From positions 992,001 to 1,056,000 of the forward strand of contig NC_016484.1 of assembly GCF_000227115.2 (NCBI RefSeq): DNA of 64,000 nucleotides, read 5' to 3'. This stretch comes from Naumovozyma dairenensis CBS 421 (taxonomy: Eukaryota; Ascomycota; Saccharomycetes; Saccharomycetales; Saccharomycetaceae). Numbering within the stretch: position 1 is the stretch's first letter; each line of letters starts with the position of its first letter. A program made the position numbers and the translations under genes. A model generated the notes under the pieces. The model saw only the letters and a program-made list of their open reading frames with translations. It did no database searches and was not told where the DNA came from. Below are positions 21,942 through 32,235 of the stretch, piece after piece.

Positions 21942-24213
21942 TTTTATTTTGTTTGTGTAATTTATATTATTAAAGGAAGTGTGGCGTTTTTCCTTTCCTT
22001 TCTTGTGTGTTGTTTAAAAGAAGTTCTTGGCTTTTGTTTGTTTTCTTCAGTAAAATAGTATACAGAGCGAAACAGGTACGAATTTGGTAACGAGATCAAC
22101 GGCAGATGGATGACAACGATTGTCGATTGTATATCTAGCGATGAGTACTGAGAGTTGGTTGGTCACTTTTTAAAGTTTATCTAAACAGGTTTGAAAGAGG
22201 TTTTCACTGAGACCATTATCAGTAATTATTGAAGAGTTCAGCTTTGTTTTATAGGAGGGAAGGGAATTTTCATTCCAAAAATATTGTAAATTTTTCCTTG
22301 GGATTTTAATTTTTCACTTTTCGTTCAGCGTCGTGCGGTCTCTTCTGAGCGCGATGTGTACTTTGTGAAACTTTTCAAATTAGTCAGTCACACTTCTCGC
22401 TTCTCGACAACTGCAACAAGCAAACAAGAAAGGCGGTGGCCGGAGGGTAACATGCATTTGGGAATGGGGGTCTTCTTTTTTTGGTGGAAAAATTGGGTGT
22501 CACCCTAGGGAAACCTAATTAAATGTTACACATGGGTAGAGTACGTAAAGTGTCAGTTATTGAGATAGTTGGAGGAAGTTGAATAATAAGCAACAATAAT
22601 GAGCCGCTATGACTATTGCTTTTTTTGCCAAGAGATTAACCAAAAAAAAGTTAGGGTGTGAAGGTTGTATTAATACAGTATCAAGAACCTTTTATTGTAG
22701 TTCTAAGACTCATTTTTTAATTCGGACACACTCACTTGTGCATAAATATTCTTGCTTGAAAGGTTGTACGTATGAAATTGTGGACATGCACAATGGCACC
22801 TCTCTGTATATTCAGGTACAAAGTCTTAAGAGTTGCAATACAACTTACCTGTAAAGATAACAATCGGACATTCTTTTGAGTTTCTACTATATTGTGTTGC
22901 AATTTGTTTATGGATTTGTCATCGTAGTGGATACAGTAAAAATGACTATTTAGTTTGCAACAAGTCCGAAAACTCGGACTAACTAGTTTTATAGCCTGTT
23001 AAGTTGTTTTTTTCTCTTTAGTAAGCATACATATTTAGTTATAAGTTTAAAGTACAAGGCAATATGGAGCTGTCGATAGGAAAGAGGTGTTGCCACTTAG
23101 TAGCTTTTATTTACATGAAATATTCCACGCGAGTAAACAGGTGTAGACGTAAACCTCTTTTTTGAGAAACTTGAAAGTTATTTTCTATTATCCTGTAACC
23201 TGTAGTTTTGGTTCAACATACAAATATATATATATATATATATGTGCGTATAGAGTTGTACGGTCCACCACCTGTAGATACAGAGAGTATGTTTTTAAAG
23301 AATTAAGTAACTTTAACCGATTTTAAACGCGGAGCTTCTAAAAACCCTTACTCTGGATCTAGGGTTACTTTTTTTTTATCAAAATTAATATTCTTAACAA
23401 TCGCCATTCCCCGCATGCTCCTTTTCTTTTGTAAAAGAATTACACCTAATCTTCCGTCTAATTCCGAATAGAAGAAAAAAGGCCAAGTAAAATTATTTCC
23501 TCACTGTCCATCCGTACCTCGCATATATAATGTCTAATTTAGCACGTGGACGGAATCACAATATTTTCCGAGAGGAATACGAAGAGGAGTTCGGTGACGG
23601 AGAGTTTCCAAGGGAAACAAAAAGCTGTCCCCGTCAAAAACATTTTACAGTGGAAAATTTTGACTTCATTGCTTTTCTTGTTTCCGCAAAGAAAAGGCCG
23701 TATTTGATTACGAACGGCTTTAAATCGTTGCGGTAACAACAAGAAAAGTGGAAGGATAAATAATGTGTCATTCAGCCTTACTTCATGTATGTAATCGAGT
23801 GACACATTCTTCCGAAGAAATTGCACAAAGCCATACATACTAAAGAAGATAGGGTGAATTAAGAAGCTTGTTTTTTATATATACATTATCTTGGGAATGT
23901 ACAGTAATTCTAAATATACATACACACGAGGATCCTGTTGCCGCCGATGACAACGGTGGTACTAAAAAGTCCATTAGTTACATACTACCTAGAGCTTTTG
24001 TAAACTTTTAGATGGCATAACGCGAATAGAAAAATTAGGGGACCACTACCTTTTAAATATTACACATAATAAAGTACGGTACAATAAGCATCGTTTTTTT
24101 TACAACATGTATACGTGAACACATCATAAACGTTTATGCTTGCATCAATGACAAGGTTGAAGTATCTGTAAAGACAAGAATAATTATTTTATTATCACAG
24201 AGGACCAGCTGAT
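21942..24213. other. LYP1/ALP1 divergent intergenic region (2.27 kb)
   Basis: A very long divergent promoter. It contains an (AT)n run at 23225-23243, a GAGCCGC element at 22601-22607 resembling the Stp1/Stp2 (amino acid sensing) motif, and an inverted-looking ACCCTTACTCTGGATCTAGGGTTA stretch near 23345. Short ORFs of 81 and 68 codons (22609-22854, 23530-23736) have no recognisable homology. S. cerevisiae carries the young gene BSC4 here; nothing like it is evident. Confidence 0.5.
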
Positions 24214-25914
24214 ATGTCAATTTTAGATATTAATACCGAAGAAACATTAGAAGGTAAATCTAAAATAGTAATAAAAAGTACAGAATCGTTGGAACAGCAT
24301 GATTTGCAAGGGAATGAAGACAAGAATACCCCTACGACAACACCTTCAAAAGAAAATGTGTCTGAAAATGAAAAAGATGAATATCATGAAGTTAAAAGAG
24401 ACCTTAGTAAACGTCATATTGCAATGATTGCCCTCGGTGGAACCATAGGTACAGGATTATTCCTTGGTATTGCTAATCCATTAATGATTTCAGGACCAGT
24501 TGGTTCTTTAATAGCTTACCTTTTCTTAGGGACCGTGGTTTATTCAGTAACTCAATCATTAGGGGAAATGGCAACTTTTATCCCCGTCACTGCTTCATTT
24601 ACCATTTTTTCACATCGGTTTCTATCACCTGCATTGGGTGCTGCAAATGGTTACATGTATTGGTTTTCTTGGGCAATGACTTTCGCCTTGGAATTATCTG
24701 TCGTGGGCCAAATTATTCAATTCTGGACTTTTGCTGTACCTTTACCTGCATGGATTTCAATATTTTGGGTAATATTAACTATCTCAAATTTATTTCCTGT
24801 TAGAATTTATGGTGAAATTGAATTTTGGATTGCATTTTTGAAAGTAAATGCTATCTTAGGGTTCATAATATATTGTTTTTGTATAGTTTGTGGAGCAGGT
24901 AAAACTGGTCCTGTTGGATTCAGGTATTGGAGGAACCCAGGTCCCTGGGGTACAGGAATTATTTCAAGTAATATTGCTGAAGCAAGATTTTTAGGATGGG
25001 CTTCCAGTTTAATTAATGCCGCATTTACTTTTCAAGGAACTGAGTTGGTAGGTATTACTGCCGGTGAAGCTGCTAATCCAAGACAAACTGTTCCAAAAGC
25101 AATTAGAAAGGTAGTTTTCAGAATTTTAGTGTTTTATATACTGTCGTTGTTTTTCATTGGATTATTGGTGCCTTATGATGATGTGAAATTGAAAAGTGAA
25201 AATTCTTATGTGTCGTCTTCCCCATTTATTATTGCAATTGAAAATTCCGGAACTAAAATTCTTCCACATATTTTTAATGGAGTAATTTTAGTAACTATTA
25301 TATCGGCAGGTAATAGTAATGTATATATCGGTTCAAGACTATTATTTGGATTAGCCAAGAATGGGACTGGTCCCAAATTATTTGCGAAAACTACAAAGAG
25401 TGGTGTTCCAGTTTTTGCTGTGGTATTCACGTCTTTATTTGGTGCATTAGCATTTATGGAAACATCAACTGGTGGTGATGAGGCCTTTCAATGGTTGTTG
25501 AACGTAGTTGGTGTTGCAGGGTTTTTCTCCTGGTTATTAATATCCTTTGCACATATAAGGTTCATGCAATGTTTACAATCCCGTGGTATTTCTAGAAATG
25601 ATCTTCCATTTAAAGCAAAATTTATGCCATATTTAGCATATTATGCCACAATTGTGATGATCATTATTATTTTTTTCCAAGGGTTTACAGCCTTTGCACC
25701 AAAATTTGATGTTCTAAACTTTTTCGCATCGTATATATCAGTTTTCCTTTTCTTTATTTTCTGGGGAAGTTTCCAACTATGGTTTAAATGTCGTTATGTT
25801 TGGAAATTAGTAGATATCGACATTGACAAGGATAGAAGAGAAATAGAGGATAGAGTATGGCAAGATACCACACCCGCAAATCTATGGGGTAAATTCTGGG
25901 ATTTTGTAGCTTGA
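24214..25914 (+). CDS. ALP1: Basic amino acid (arginine) permease, Alp1/Can1 type
   Basis: 566-residue paralogue of the neighbouring LYP1, transcribed divergently (S. cerevisiae Alp1 573). It imports cationic amino acids, mainly arginine, across the plasma membrane by proton symport. A short cytosolic N-terminus is followed by 12 membrane segments with [11 protein letters not shown] (~76-86), [29 protein letters not shown] and [20 protein letters not shown]. Features such as [20 protein letters not shown] (~410-430) resemble the arginine carriers Can1/Alp1 more than Lyp1. The tail [12 protein letters not shown] and final DFVA are family-typical. The gene is intact. Downstream, where BNI1 would be expected at once, lies 6.8 kb of decayed sequence. 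Confidence 0.9.
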   Translation: MSILDINTEETLEGKSKIVIKSTESLEQHDLQGNEDKNTPTTTPSKENVSENEKDEYHEVKRDLSKRHIAMIALGGTIGTGLFLGIANPLMISGPVGSLIAYLFLGTVVYSVTQSLGEMATFIPVTASFTIFSHRFLSPALGAANGYMYWFSWAMTFALELSVVGQIIQFWTFAVPLPAWISIFWVILTISNLFPVRIYGEIEFWIAFLKVNAILGFIIYCFCIVCGAGKTGPVGFRYWRNPGPWGTGIISSNIAEARFLGWASSLINAAFTFQGTELVGITAGEAANPRQTVPKAIRKVVFRILVFYILSLFFIGLLVPYDDVKLKSENSYVSSSPFIIAIENSGTKILPHIFNGVILVTIISAGNSNVYIGSRLLFGLAKNGTGPKLFAKTTKSGVPVFAVVFTSLFGALAFMETSTGGDEAFQWLLNVVGVAGFFSWLLISFAHIRFMQCLQSRGISRNDLPFKAKFMPYLAYYATIVMIIIIFFQGFTAFAPKFDVLNFFASYISVFLFFIFWGSFQLWFKCRYVWKLVDIDIDKDRREIEDRVWQDTTPANLWGKFWDFVA

Positions 25915-26370
25915 ATAAGATTAATAATATTCAATATATCTGTCCTAAACTTTTGTAAAAGGATAGTATTAGTCAGAAAAATGGACTACTGTTTGTAAGA
26001 AGTACAGTTTTATGTAACTAAAAATGCCCTCATACTGAAGGAGTGTTCGATGTGATATCAGAATAGCATAATTATATTATTTAAGAGCGTCTACAATATA
26101 TAGCAAGTGGCCCTTTGCACGTCAGGGCAGAGGAAGGCTTGCTATGGGGAGTTATTGGCTGGAGTATTAAAACTCCAAGTACTATGAATCACTTACTTTG
26201 ACCTTAGGTGCTATCTATATATTTTTGGTGTTGCTTTTTGTTTGTTTACATTTCAATGTCATATCTCTATAAAAGCGATGCTAGGGGTGATTTAAATCGC
26301 AGTAGCCTAGCATTACTGGTAGAAGTAATTTATGTTAGCATTATTACACCGTATCCAAGCCGGTTTGTTA
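25915..26370. other. ALP1 3' region
   Basis: The ALP1 terminator and sequence of unknown origin leading to the permease fragment. The open frame from 26208 to 26370 does not resemble the permease upstream of its last-but-two membrane segments. Confidence 0.4.
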
Positions 26371-26784
26371 TTTGTGTCTCTCATGTTAGATTCAGAAGAG
26401 CAGTGCATGTTCAAAGTAAACCTACTGGAGAATTAGGTTTCAAATCTCAAGTGGGTGTTTGGGGATCAAGTTACGCTGCTATTATGACGATATGCATTTT
26501 AATTGCTCAGTTTTGGGTTGTTATTGCTCCTATTGGTGATGGTAAATTGGAAACAAAGAACTTATTTGAAAATTATTTGGCTATGCCAATCTTATTGGCG
26601 TTATACTTTGGTTACAAGATATATACTAAAAACTGGACTATTTTTATTAAAGCTAAAGATATTGATTTAATATCTCATAGAAATATTTTCGATGAAGAAA
26701 TTATTAAACAAGAAGAAGATGAATATCGTGGGAAATTAAGAAATGGTCCAATCTGGCGTAGAGTTTAGGGATTTCTGGTGTTAG
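26371..26784 (+). pseudogene. C-terminal fragment of an AGP1/GNP1-like amino acid permease
   Basis: The last ~135 codons of a broad-specificity amino acid permease. Homology begins abruptly at ICVSHVRFRRAV, continues through GELGFKSQVGVWGS, two membrane segments and ENYLAMPILLALYFGYK, and ends in IFDEEIIKQEEDEYR..LRNGP, wording typical of Agp1 and Gnp1 and unlike LYP1/ALP1. The frame stops at 26767, but the family's palmitoylated C-terminus FWC followed by a stop is still readable in another frame (FRDFWC, 26764-26784), showing a small frameshift. The missing ~480 N-terminal residues and the shifted tail make this a dead fragment. It is probably a duplicated or translocated remnant, since AGP1 and GNP1 lie elsewhere in S. 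cerevisiae. Confidence 0.85.
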
Positions 26785-27738
26785 AAAAACCAATTAATCC
26801 TTTTTTTGTTTACGTACTTTAAGGTCTTACTAATAGTAATAATTTTTGTTATTATTACGATATCTTCATTTCACCCCAAGCCATGACACATTCCTCTTAT
26901 TATCTCCTTTTTTTCTGATCTAATGTTTCCTTCCTAATGCAAACTATTCTTATCCAGTTTTTGTTTATTTTATCTATAATACTTTTCCATTTGTAATTAT
27001 ACTTAATATTTATTACGTTATATCCCTTTCGTAATAATGGTATTTCGTATTCAAAAGGCAACGGTAAAATTGCCAGTTGAGTTTACCGAACATTGGGATT
27101 CTACTAGATAAGATTTTACTGTAGGTCATATATATGTGTATATGGTATTTTATTTTCATATAAAAAATTAGGGGAGAAAAATTAACAATCGATTTGAAAC
27201 TCAAATTAAAACAAATTCGCCACCCAGTCAGTATAAACGTATAAAATGAGGTATAGGAATTCCCATCCAGTTTATATCTTTTGTTTCGTTATTGTTGTTG
27301 ACTATGATACAAAAAAAAAAACGAAAACAAAAATTTTAAATATGACTGAAGTAAACAATACTGAGATAGAAGTCGCTGAAAGAGCGAGAAAAGAGCGGCT
27401 TAGTGTTGCTATCGGAGAAAAGGTAATCTTAGAAATCTTTCTTGGATGCAAACTTTTCCAAGGAAAGACAACTAGTGAAAACATTACCACCATCCTTTTT
27501 TTGTATTAGCGTTAATCTCTGATTGTCTGCGCAATTGGTACATTAAGCGGGGACCGCAGTTCCACGAAAATTACCAACAGGTGCTAACAACTGGAAGCGC
27601 CTGTAGTGCGGCAGTGTCCGCCGGGTTAAGCGACACAATTGCTGATTTACTCAAAAGTTTAAAAGGTTAAACCAGAAATAAAAATGATTTATTATTAATT
27701 GATATTTCAACTCTATTATTTTTTTTAGTTTAAATTAG
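26785..27738. other. Relic interval, unassigned
   Basis: No gene recognised. It holds an 87-codon ORF (27246-27509) and, at 27260-27305, a diverged direct copy of the foldback arm described below (CCCATCCAGTTTATATCTTTTG). A short charged peptide from ATG 27342 (MTEVNNTEIEVAERARKERL) is open but has no recognised relatives. Confidence 0.4.
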
Positions 27739-27876
27739 AAAAAGGAGACACAAGGATGCCCATTCAGTTGATATCTTCTGTCATAATAGTTGTTGTTGTT
27801 TTTCTTAGTGGTATGGTTTACAAAAATAATGGAACAGAAGATATCAACTGAATGGGCATGCTTGTGCCTCCTTTTA
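27739..27876. repeat. Foldback inverted repeat, 43-bp arms
   Basis: Arm 1 (27739-27781) and arm 2 (27834-27876) are reverse complements at about 40 of 43 positions, around a 52-bp loop. The core of arm 1 is GCCCATTCAGTTGATATCTT. A third, diverged, direct-orientation copy with the same following TTGTTGTTG-like sequence lies near 27260-27305. This suggests a small mobile or duplicated element; its family is not recognised. Confidence 0.85.
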
Positions 27877-28240
27877 TACTCATAGGGCCGCGAATTTGTG
27901 TCACATTGTTTCCAATTTTGTGTCACTTGTGTCAATTTTTTAGATGAAAGTACGTAAAATACCATATGCTTTAGCGTTGTTACGCGCCGAAATCGCCCAC
28001 AAATAGCCGTAGCTATTTTTCCAAATTTAACGGGGAAAAGTTTTCAGATTCGTTAACCCTTCCATCTTGGTCGCCAAAAAAATACTATAAAATTTTACAG
28101 AGTTTGTTTATTTTGAGTTTATTATTATTACACCTACATTACATAACCTTTTTAATGCTAGGTCCGAATTGTAAAATATACCGTGACACAGTGTAAATAC
28201 AGTGGACTAGAGTGAGTTATCTACAGTAACATAAAAAAAT

Positions 28241-28451
28241 GGGAACTATGGCCTGTCATCCAGAAAATATTTCTATCATTTGGCGTAACTTCTGTTAATA
28301 GTGAGAGAAGTTTTTCAACTGCAGGAAGATTTTACGGGCAAAACCTCATATTCTTGCAGACGAGACGACTGAAAGCCTACTTCTGATAAATATTTTATAT
28401 TCCAATTTCCCTGACAATGATATCTTTATTGATACAGTTTTTGGAGTTTGA
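28241..28451 (+). pseudogene. hAT transposase C-terminal remnant
   Basis: The 3' end of a hAT-superfamily DNA transposase. The dimerisation-domain signature reads TSVNSERSFSTAGRF (28288-28332), matching the family's T/A-S-x-x-S-E-R-x-F-S-x-A-G-R motif. It is preceded, after a frameshift near 28260, by a WPVI..IFLS-like stretch. After another frameshift near 28335-28341 the domain continues as KPHILADETTESLLLINILY (28341-28400) and NFPD, ending at a stop at 28449-28451. At least two frameshifts and loss of the rest of the transposase mean it is inactive. hAT elements (Rover, Roamer) are known in Saccharomycetaceae; which family this belongs to cannot be told by eye. Confidence 0.8.
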
Positions 28452-28639
28452 TTCTACTCTCAGTCTTCTATTATTTATAGTGTATATATTATTATCTATC
28501 TTGAAGCTTTTACTGCTGATGGGCCAAATTTTTTCGCATGAGTGTATTCTTTTCGGGAGTTTTTTAAGCTTGATATTGCCCCTATATTATTTTCGATAGA
28601 TGAAAATTTTGTTTTTTACAATTAGGTATTGACCGTTAT

Positions 28640-29060
28640 TTTTCTTATTTGGGCCCTTACCCCTAATCCGGCGCATAACAACGCAAATATGCATGTATGA
28701 CATATGACATGTGGGTACTGCGTCCAGACATGGCAGAAGTTGGGTAGGGGGGTGGGTTGGATTAAAATTTGGGGCCATAGAAGCCGGGCTAGAAGGCCTC
28801 TAATTGGGTCCGGCCCGGGGGGGGGGGGGGCGACCTTGGTAGGTATTTTCATCTGAGTGTTAGAAACGGTTGGCCTATATTTTGGGGGGGGGGGGGTAAA
28901 AAATATTCTCCCCTTCCCATGTCATACTGTGTCTAGGTGTCAGGCCTGGGACGGATAGGATTTTTGGTCTACCCTAAGGGATTTTGGGCCTACCCTACCT
29001 TTTTCTAATCCCCAGTGAAAATCTTCAACCCAATCCTAATCCAAACCCATCCATTTTCTT
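28640..29060. mobile_element. GC-rich terminal region of the hAT relic (putative)
   Basis: Just after the transposase remnant the composition switches from AT-rich to GC-rich for ~400 bp. Short repeated words occur on both strands: GGCCTACCCTA and GGTCTACCCTAAGGG (28965-28999), GGGTTGGATTA (28753-28763) against its near-complement CAATCCTAATCCAAACCC (29033-29050), and GCCGGGC, GGTCCGGCCC (28790-28816). Two long G runs are here (28817-28830, 28884-28896). Clusters of short subterminal repeats of this kind are usual at hAT ends. A CAGGCCTGGGACGG motif at 28942-28955 resembles a terminal inverted repeat, but no partner end or 8-bp target duplication was identified. Confidence 0.4.
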
Positions 29061-29571
29061 CAGTGTTCCATGCGAGCTTAATAGTAGTGCCATATTAAGT
29101 GTTTCATGACAGCTTTTTAGTACAATATGTCTCAAATGTCTTGTTATCTGTACATATAGTATTTAAGTGGATAATAGCCCATATTTTTCATCTGCTTGAG
29201 AGTTTAAATGTTTTGAAGGTTAAACAAATATATAATTGTACATCTGTTTGCCTCTTGGTAAGTGATTCACAATAAACTAATGAAATAAAACTAAAGATAG
29301 TTCCTTACGTACTTCTTGTATGTGTGAATATGTATAGCCCGGATCAATCCCTTGAACCGCGGTGTGGCATATATACGTGGATATTGTAATAAGGTAGAAG
29401 ATAGAAAGATTCGCCTTGAATATGTACATAAACAAAGGAAAAACCAGCTAACAACAAATAGATATAGTGAATCAACAATATACACTATTAAATAACTATT
29501 AAATAGGCAATGCACATCATCAACATTAACATCAACAACTACATTATGAACAACAACAACAACAACAATAC
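29061..29571. other. Relic interval, nothing recognised
   Basis: About 500 bp with a CAA trinucleotide run (29549-29569). No gene or RNA seen. Confidence 0.4.
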
Positions 29572-30403
29572 TCAAGATGTTCTGATAACTCTCAGGTAAA
29601 TGAACAAATAGACCCCCCGTGGCTCTAGTGCTAAATCAGCACAGAATCCCTTTTCGTTGGTTGCCTCCGCAATTTCTTTCTTCAATAATTTTGTCTTTGG
29701 ATCATAATCCTCAACTTGCTTTCTTTATGCGATTGGTTTCAAAGAACCAATGCCTCCCAGATGATCATACAAACGTTCTAAAATAGGAGGGAACTTATCA
29801 TCAGCTATAAAGTTGGCTGAAAATGTAATGAATGGTGGCAAGACACTCATCCCTGTATAAAATAACTTCCGGTGATTAATGGGGAAAAAATATCTTCAAT
29901 TGGACCATTTACACCTGGGTGGCAGGATATGGAATCTCGGTCCCATTGACGGAGACCATCGGCATTCCCTTCTTACCAGCAAAGGAGCCATCACCATATC
30001 TTTTACGAAGCTGCTATGCTAACCCAGCACTAAAGACACGATCAACCGAACCCTTCAAGATAGCAGGAAGATTAGCCTACCACAATGGCAATGGAAGATG
30101 ACTATATCAGCCCTTTCCAATTTTTCTTGTTCAGCGATGACATCTGAAGTCAATTTGTGATTTTGGTACGCAGTTGAGGATCCGCTTACGATCTTTAGTC
30201 TTCTTCCTTTTTCATGAGTTTCAGGGAAGTCATATTCTCTGATTCTGATTTCCAATTCATCCTGTAAAAATCTGACACTTTGACTTCACGGCCTTGAGAT
30301 CTGAATTTCTTAATGGTAGCGTCTAAAAGGGATCCATTGAAAGATTTACGATCTAGATGAGCGAAAATAATTAAAACTTTTTGACGCTGTTAAAATCTGT
30401 CAT
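29572..30403 (-). pseudogene. Broken NAD(P)H:quinone oxidoreductase (flavodoxin-2 fold, NQO/MdaB type)
   Basis: Read on the minus strand, this is a ~277-codon flavodoxin-like quinone reductase with several lesions. The start is ATG at 30403-30401 (MTDFNSVKK). A one-base loss in an A run (30378-30382) breaks the frame before VLIIFAHLDRKSFNGSLL, the FMN-phosphate loop of the family. Then come VSDFYRMNW, a frameshift near 30240, and KLTSDVIAEQEKLERADIVI. Another shift precedes LPAILKGSVDRVFSAG and an in-frame stop follows at 30016-30014. RYGDGSFAGKKGMPMVSV, a shift, HPGVNGPIEDI, a shift near 29853, and GMSVLPPFITFSANFIADD complete it. The motif order is that of NQO1/NQO2 and bacterial NAD(P)H dehydrogenases (quinone). 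S. cerevisiae has no close equivalent that I know of (Lot6 belongs to a different flavodoxin family). Confidence 0.85.
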
Positions 30404-31443
30404 TTTTGACTGTTTACATGATTGTAACTTTTGCTTTTTCTTGGTTTCTTGTTGACTTGATATGTAATTATCCAAATCCTCCTAAAGCTAAGAGTAGTAG
30501 AAAATGGTATACAGAATCTATTTCGAAAATGTAGTTCTTCCTCGAGACTAGCATGTTATTTATACACTTTCCATTTGATTTTCTTACAGAATCCTGATTG
30601 TTACCTCGATGAACATCCTTATGTACTAGACCGTAGATAACTGATTCTTTAACTGTGTATTGTTTGTTTGCTGATGTAATATTCAGTAAAATTGTGCCAA
30701 ATTATACTATGGAAGTACAGTACAGGGCGGTAGGGAATGTATGCGTCTATAGAGTATACTAATAAATGGGCGAAACTTTGACTAATAGTTGGGTATAAAA
30801 TACCAACGCTGAAGTATACCACTGCCTTTATTGTAAATGTATGCTCATTCCTACCTAGGTAGTTATTATTAAATGATCGGAAATTATCCCATACCAAGGA
30901 AAGACGAAGATATGGGAAGTAACATTCTATACAGCCTTTTCACGAGAATCGCCTGGACGATCAGTTTTATAAAATCAACCTCTATTACACCATCGGAGAA
31001 TGTTTTTTCTTTCTGATTCATTCCTGTCGGGATCTTGAGAAAATTCAACCCTTTACTATCAATAGCGTATGCACCAGATCACTCGGAGCAGTGGATACAT
31101 CAGGGACAGGTGAGGACGTCTCGATGGCTTATATTTTCAATATCATGTTTATTATGCATCAAGGGCCAGAAAATCACAACTGTAATAAATAACAATTTTT
31201 TTAGTGCATAATATCCTGTGAGATACGTTTCTTATTTTTGATTTCCAAGTTGATATATATCTGTTTTTCTATCTATTCAATAGTCCATTCTGTCTGTCAG
31301 TGCTGGGCATAATATTTTATTTTATTATGGTAGTTTTTTTTTCGATTGGTTATGCTATTTAAGTAGTAAGAAATATTTTCAAAGAGCAGCAGTTTTGGTT
31401 TTGAATTCATGAATATTTATATATTAAAATGCAATACATATTG

Positions 31444-31694
31444 TGTTGGAAATAGGTCATAACTGTCCTGTGGATCAGTTAAATTGGGAAAAATATGTGT
31501 AGCAATGTTACTAACACTTTTTTCAAGGTATAACCAGGCCTCCTCTTTTAGCATTTGCTAAAGAGTACTATACATAACATAGACATATAACAATATATCT
31601 CTTATATATTTTATTTCTCTATAATATCTCATCGTGAAGATCTTACTTTTCTCCTTGTCGTCTCGGCATATCTACTGTACGTACGTTACGACAC
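31444..31694. mobile_element. Possible degenerate solo LTR (weak)
   Basis: Starts with TGTTGGAAATA, like the 5' end of Ty1/copia-type LTRs, and is preceded by TATTG. The same five bases follow at 31695-31699, as a target duplication would. It is AT-rich and of plausible length (~250 bp). The 3' end is AC, not the canonical CA, and no primer-binding site or polypurine tract was found. Confidence 0.2.
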
Positions 31695-32228
31695 TATTGT
31701 GTGTCTGTAAATCAATGTCCTTTTAGCAAATCGACATATATGTACCATATATATCAATATATTGACATCTATTCAGAACGTGACAGTGACATTTGTACTC
31801 TTACTGTAAATTACTTCTTATTGATAGTTCAGGCTTATCTTTCTATTAGTACATTCACGCATAATATATTGGTTTGGTTTCAGTTACTTATTTTAATTAA
31901 TAGGCAGAGGATAATAAGGTGACCATCAAAGGTATCTAAGATCAGGATACAACTACTATTTAGCTTATACTCTCCCATCCCCAAGTCTATAAATCTAGGT
32001 GTGACTTATAGCAACTAAACCAACCTCACACTGCACTATCCTATAAAGCAGTAAAACAAGATATTTTAAAGAGTCTTTTCTTGGGTGAAAACACCCAAAG
32101 TCAAAGCTTCCTAGAAGAAACTGAAACATTAATATACAGATTTCTAATATAAAGCTTGTCAATAGGAAGAAGAATTACTGTCATTCCCATCATTCCCACT
32201 ACAATGTAAGATGAATAAGGCGATAGTA

Positions 32229-32235
32229 TTACCCG
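32229..32235 (-). promoter_or_regulatory. Reb1 site upstream of BNI1
   Basis: TTACCCG within ATTACCCGGG, a full Reb1 consensus, about 490 bp before the BNI1 ATG. Confidence 0.45.

Noticed and set aside
27525..27640. tRNA-like stretch (GCGCAATTGGTA resembling box A)
   Set aside because: There is no GGTTCGA-type box B at the right distance and no cloverleaf pairing that I could draw.
28417..28599. 60-codon hydrophobic ORF overlapping the hAT end
   Set aside because: It begins inside the transposase tail in another frame and has no recognisable features.
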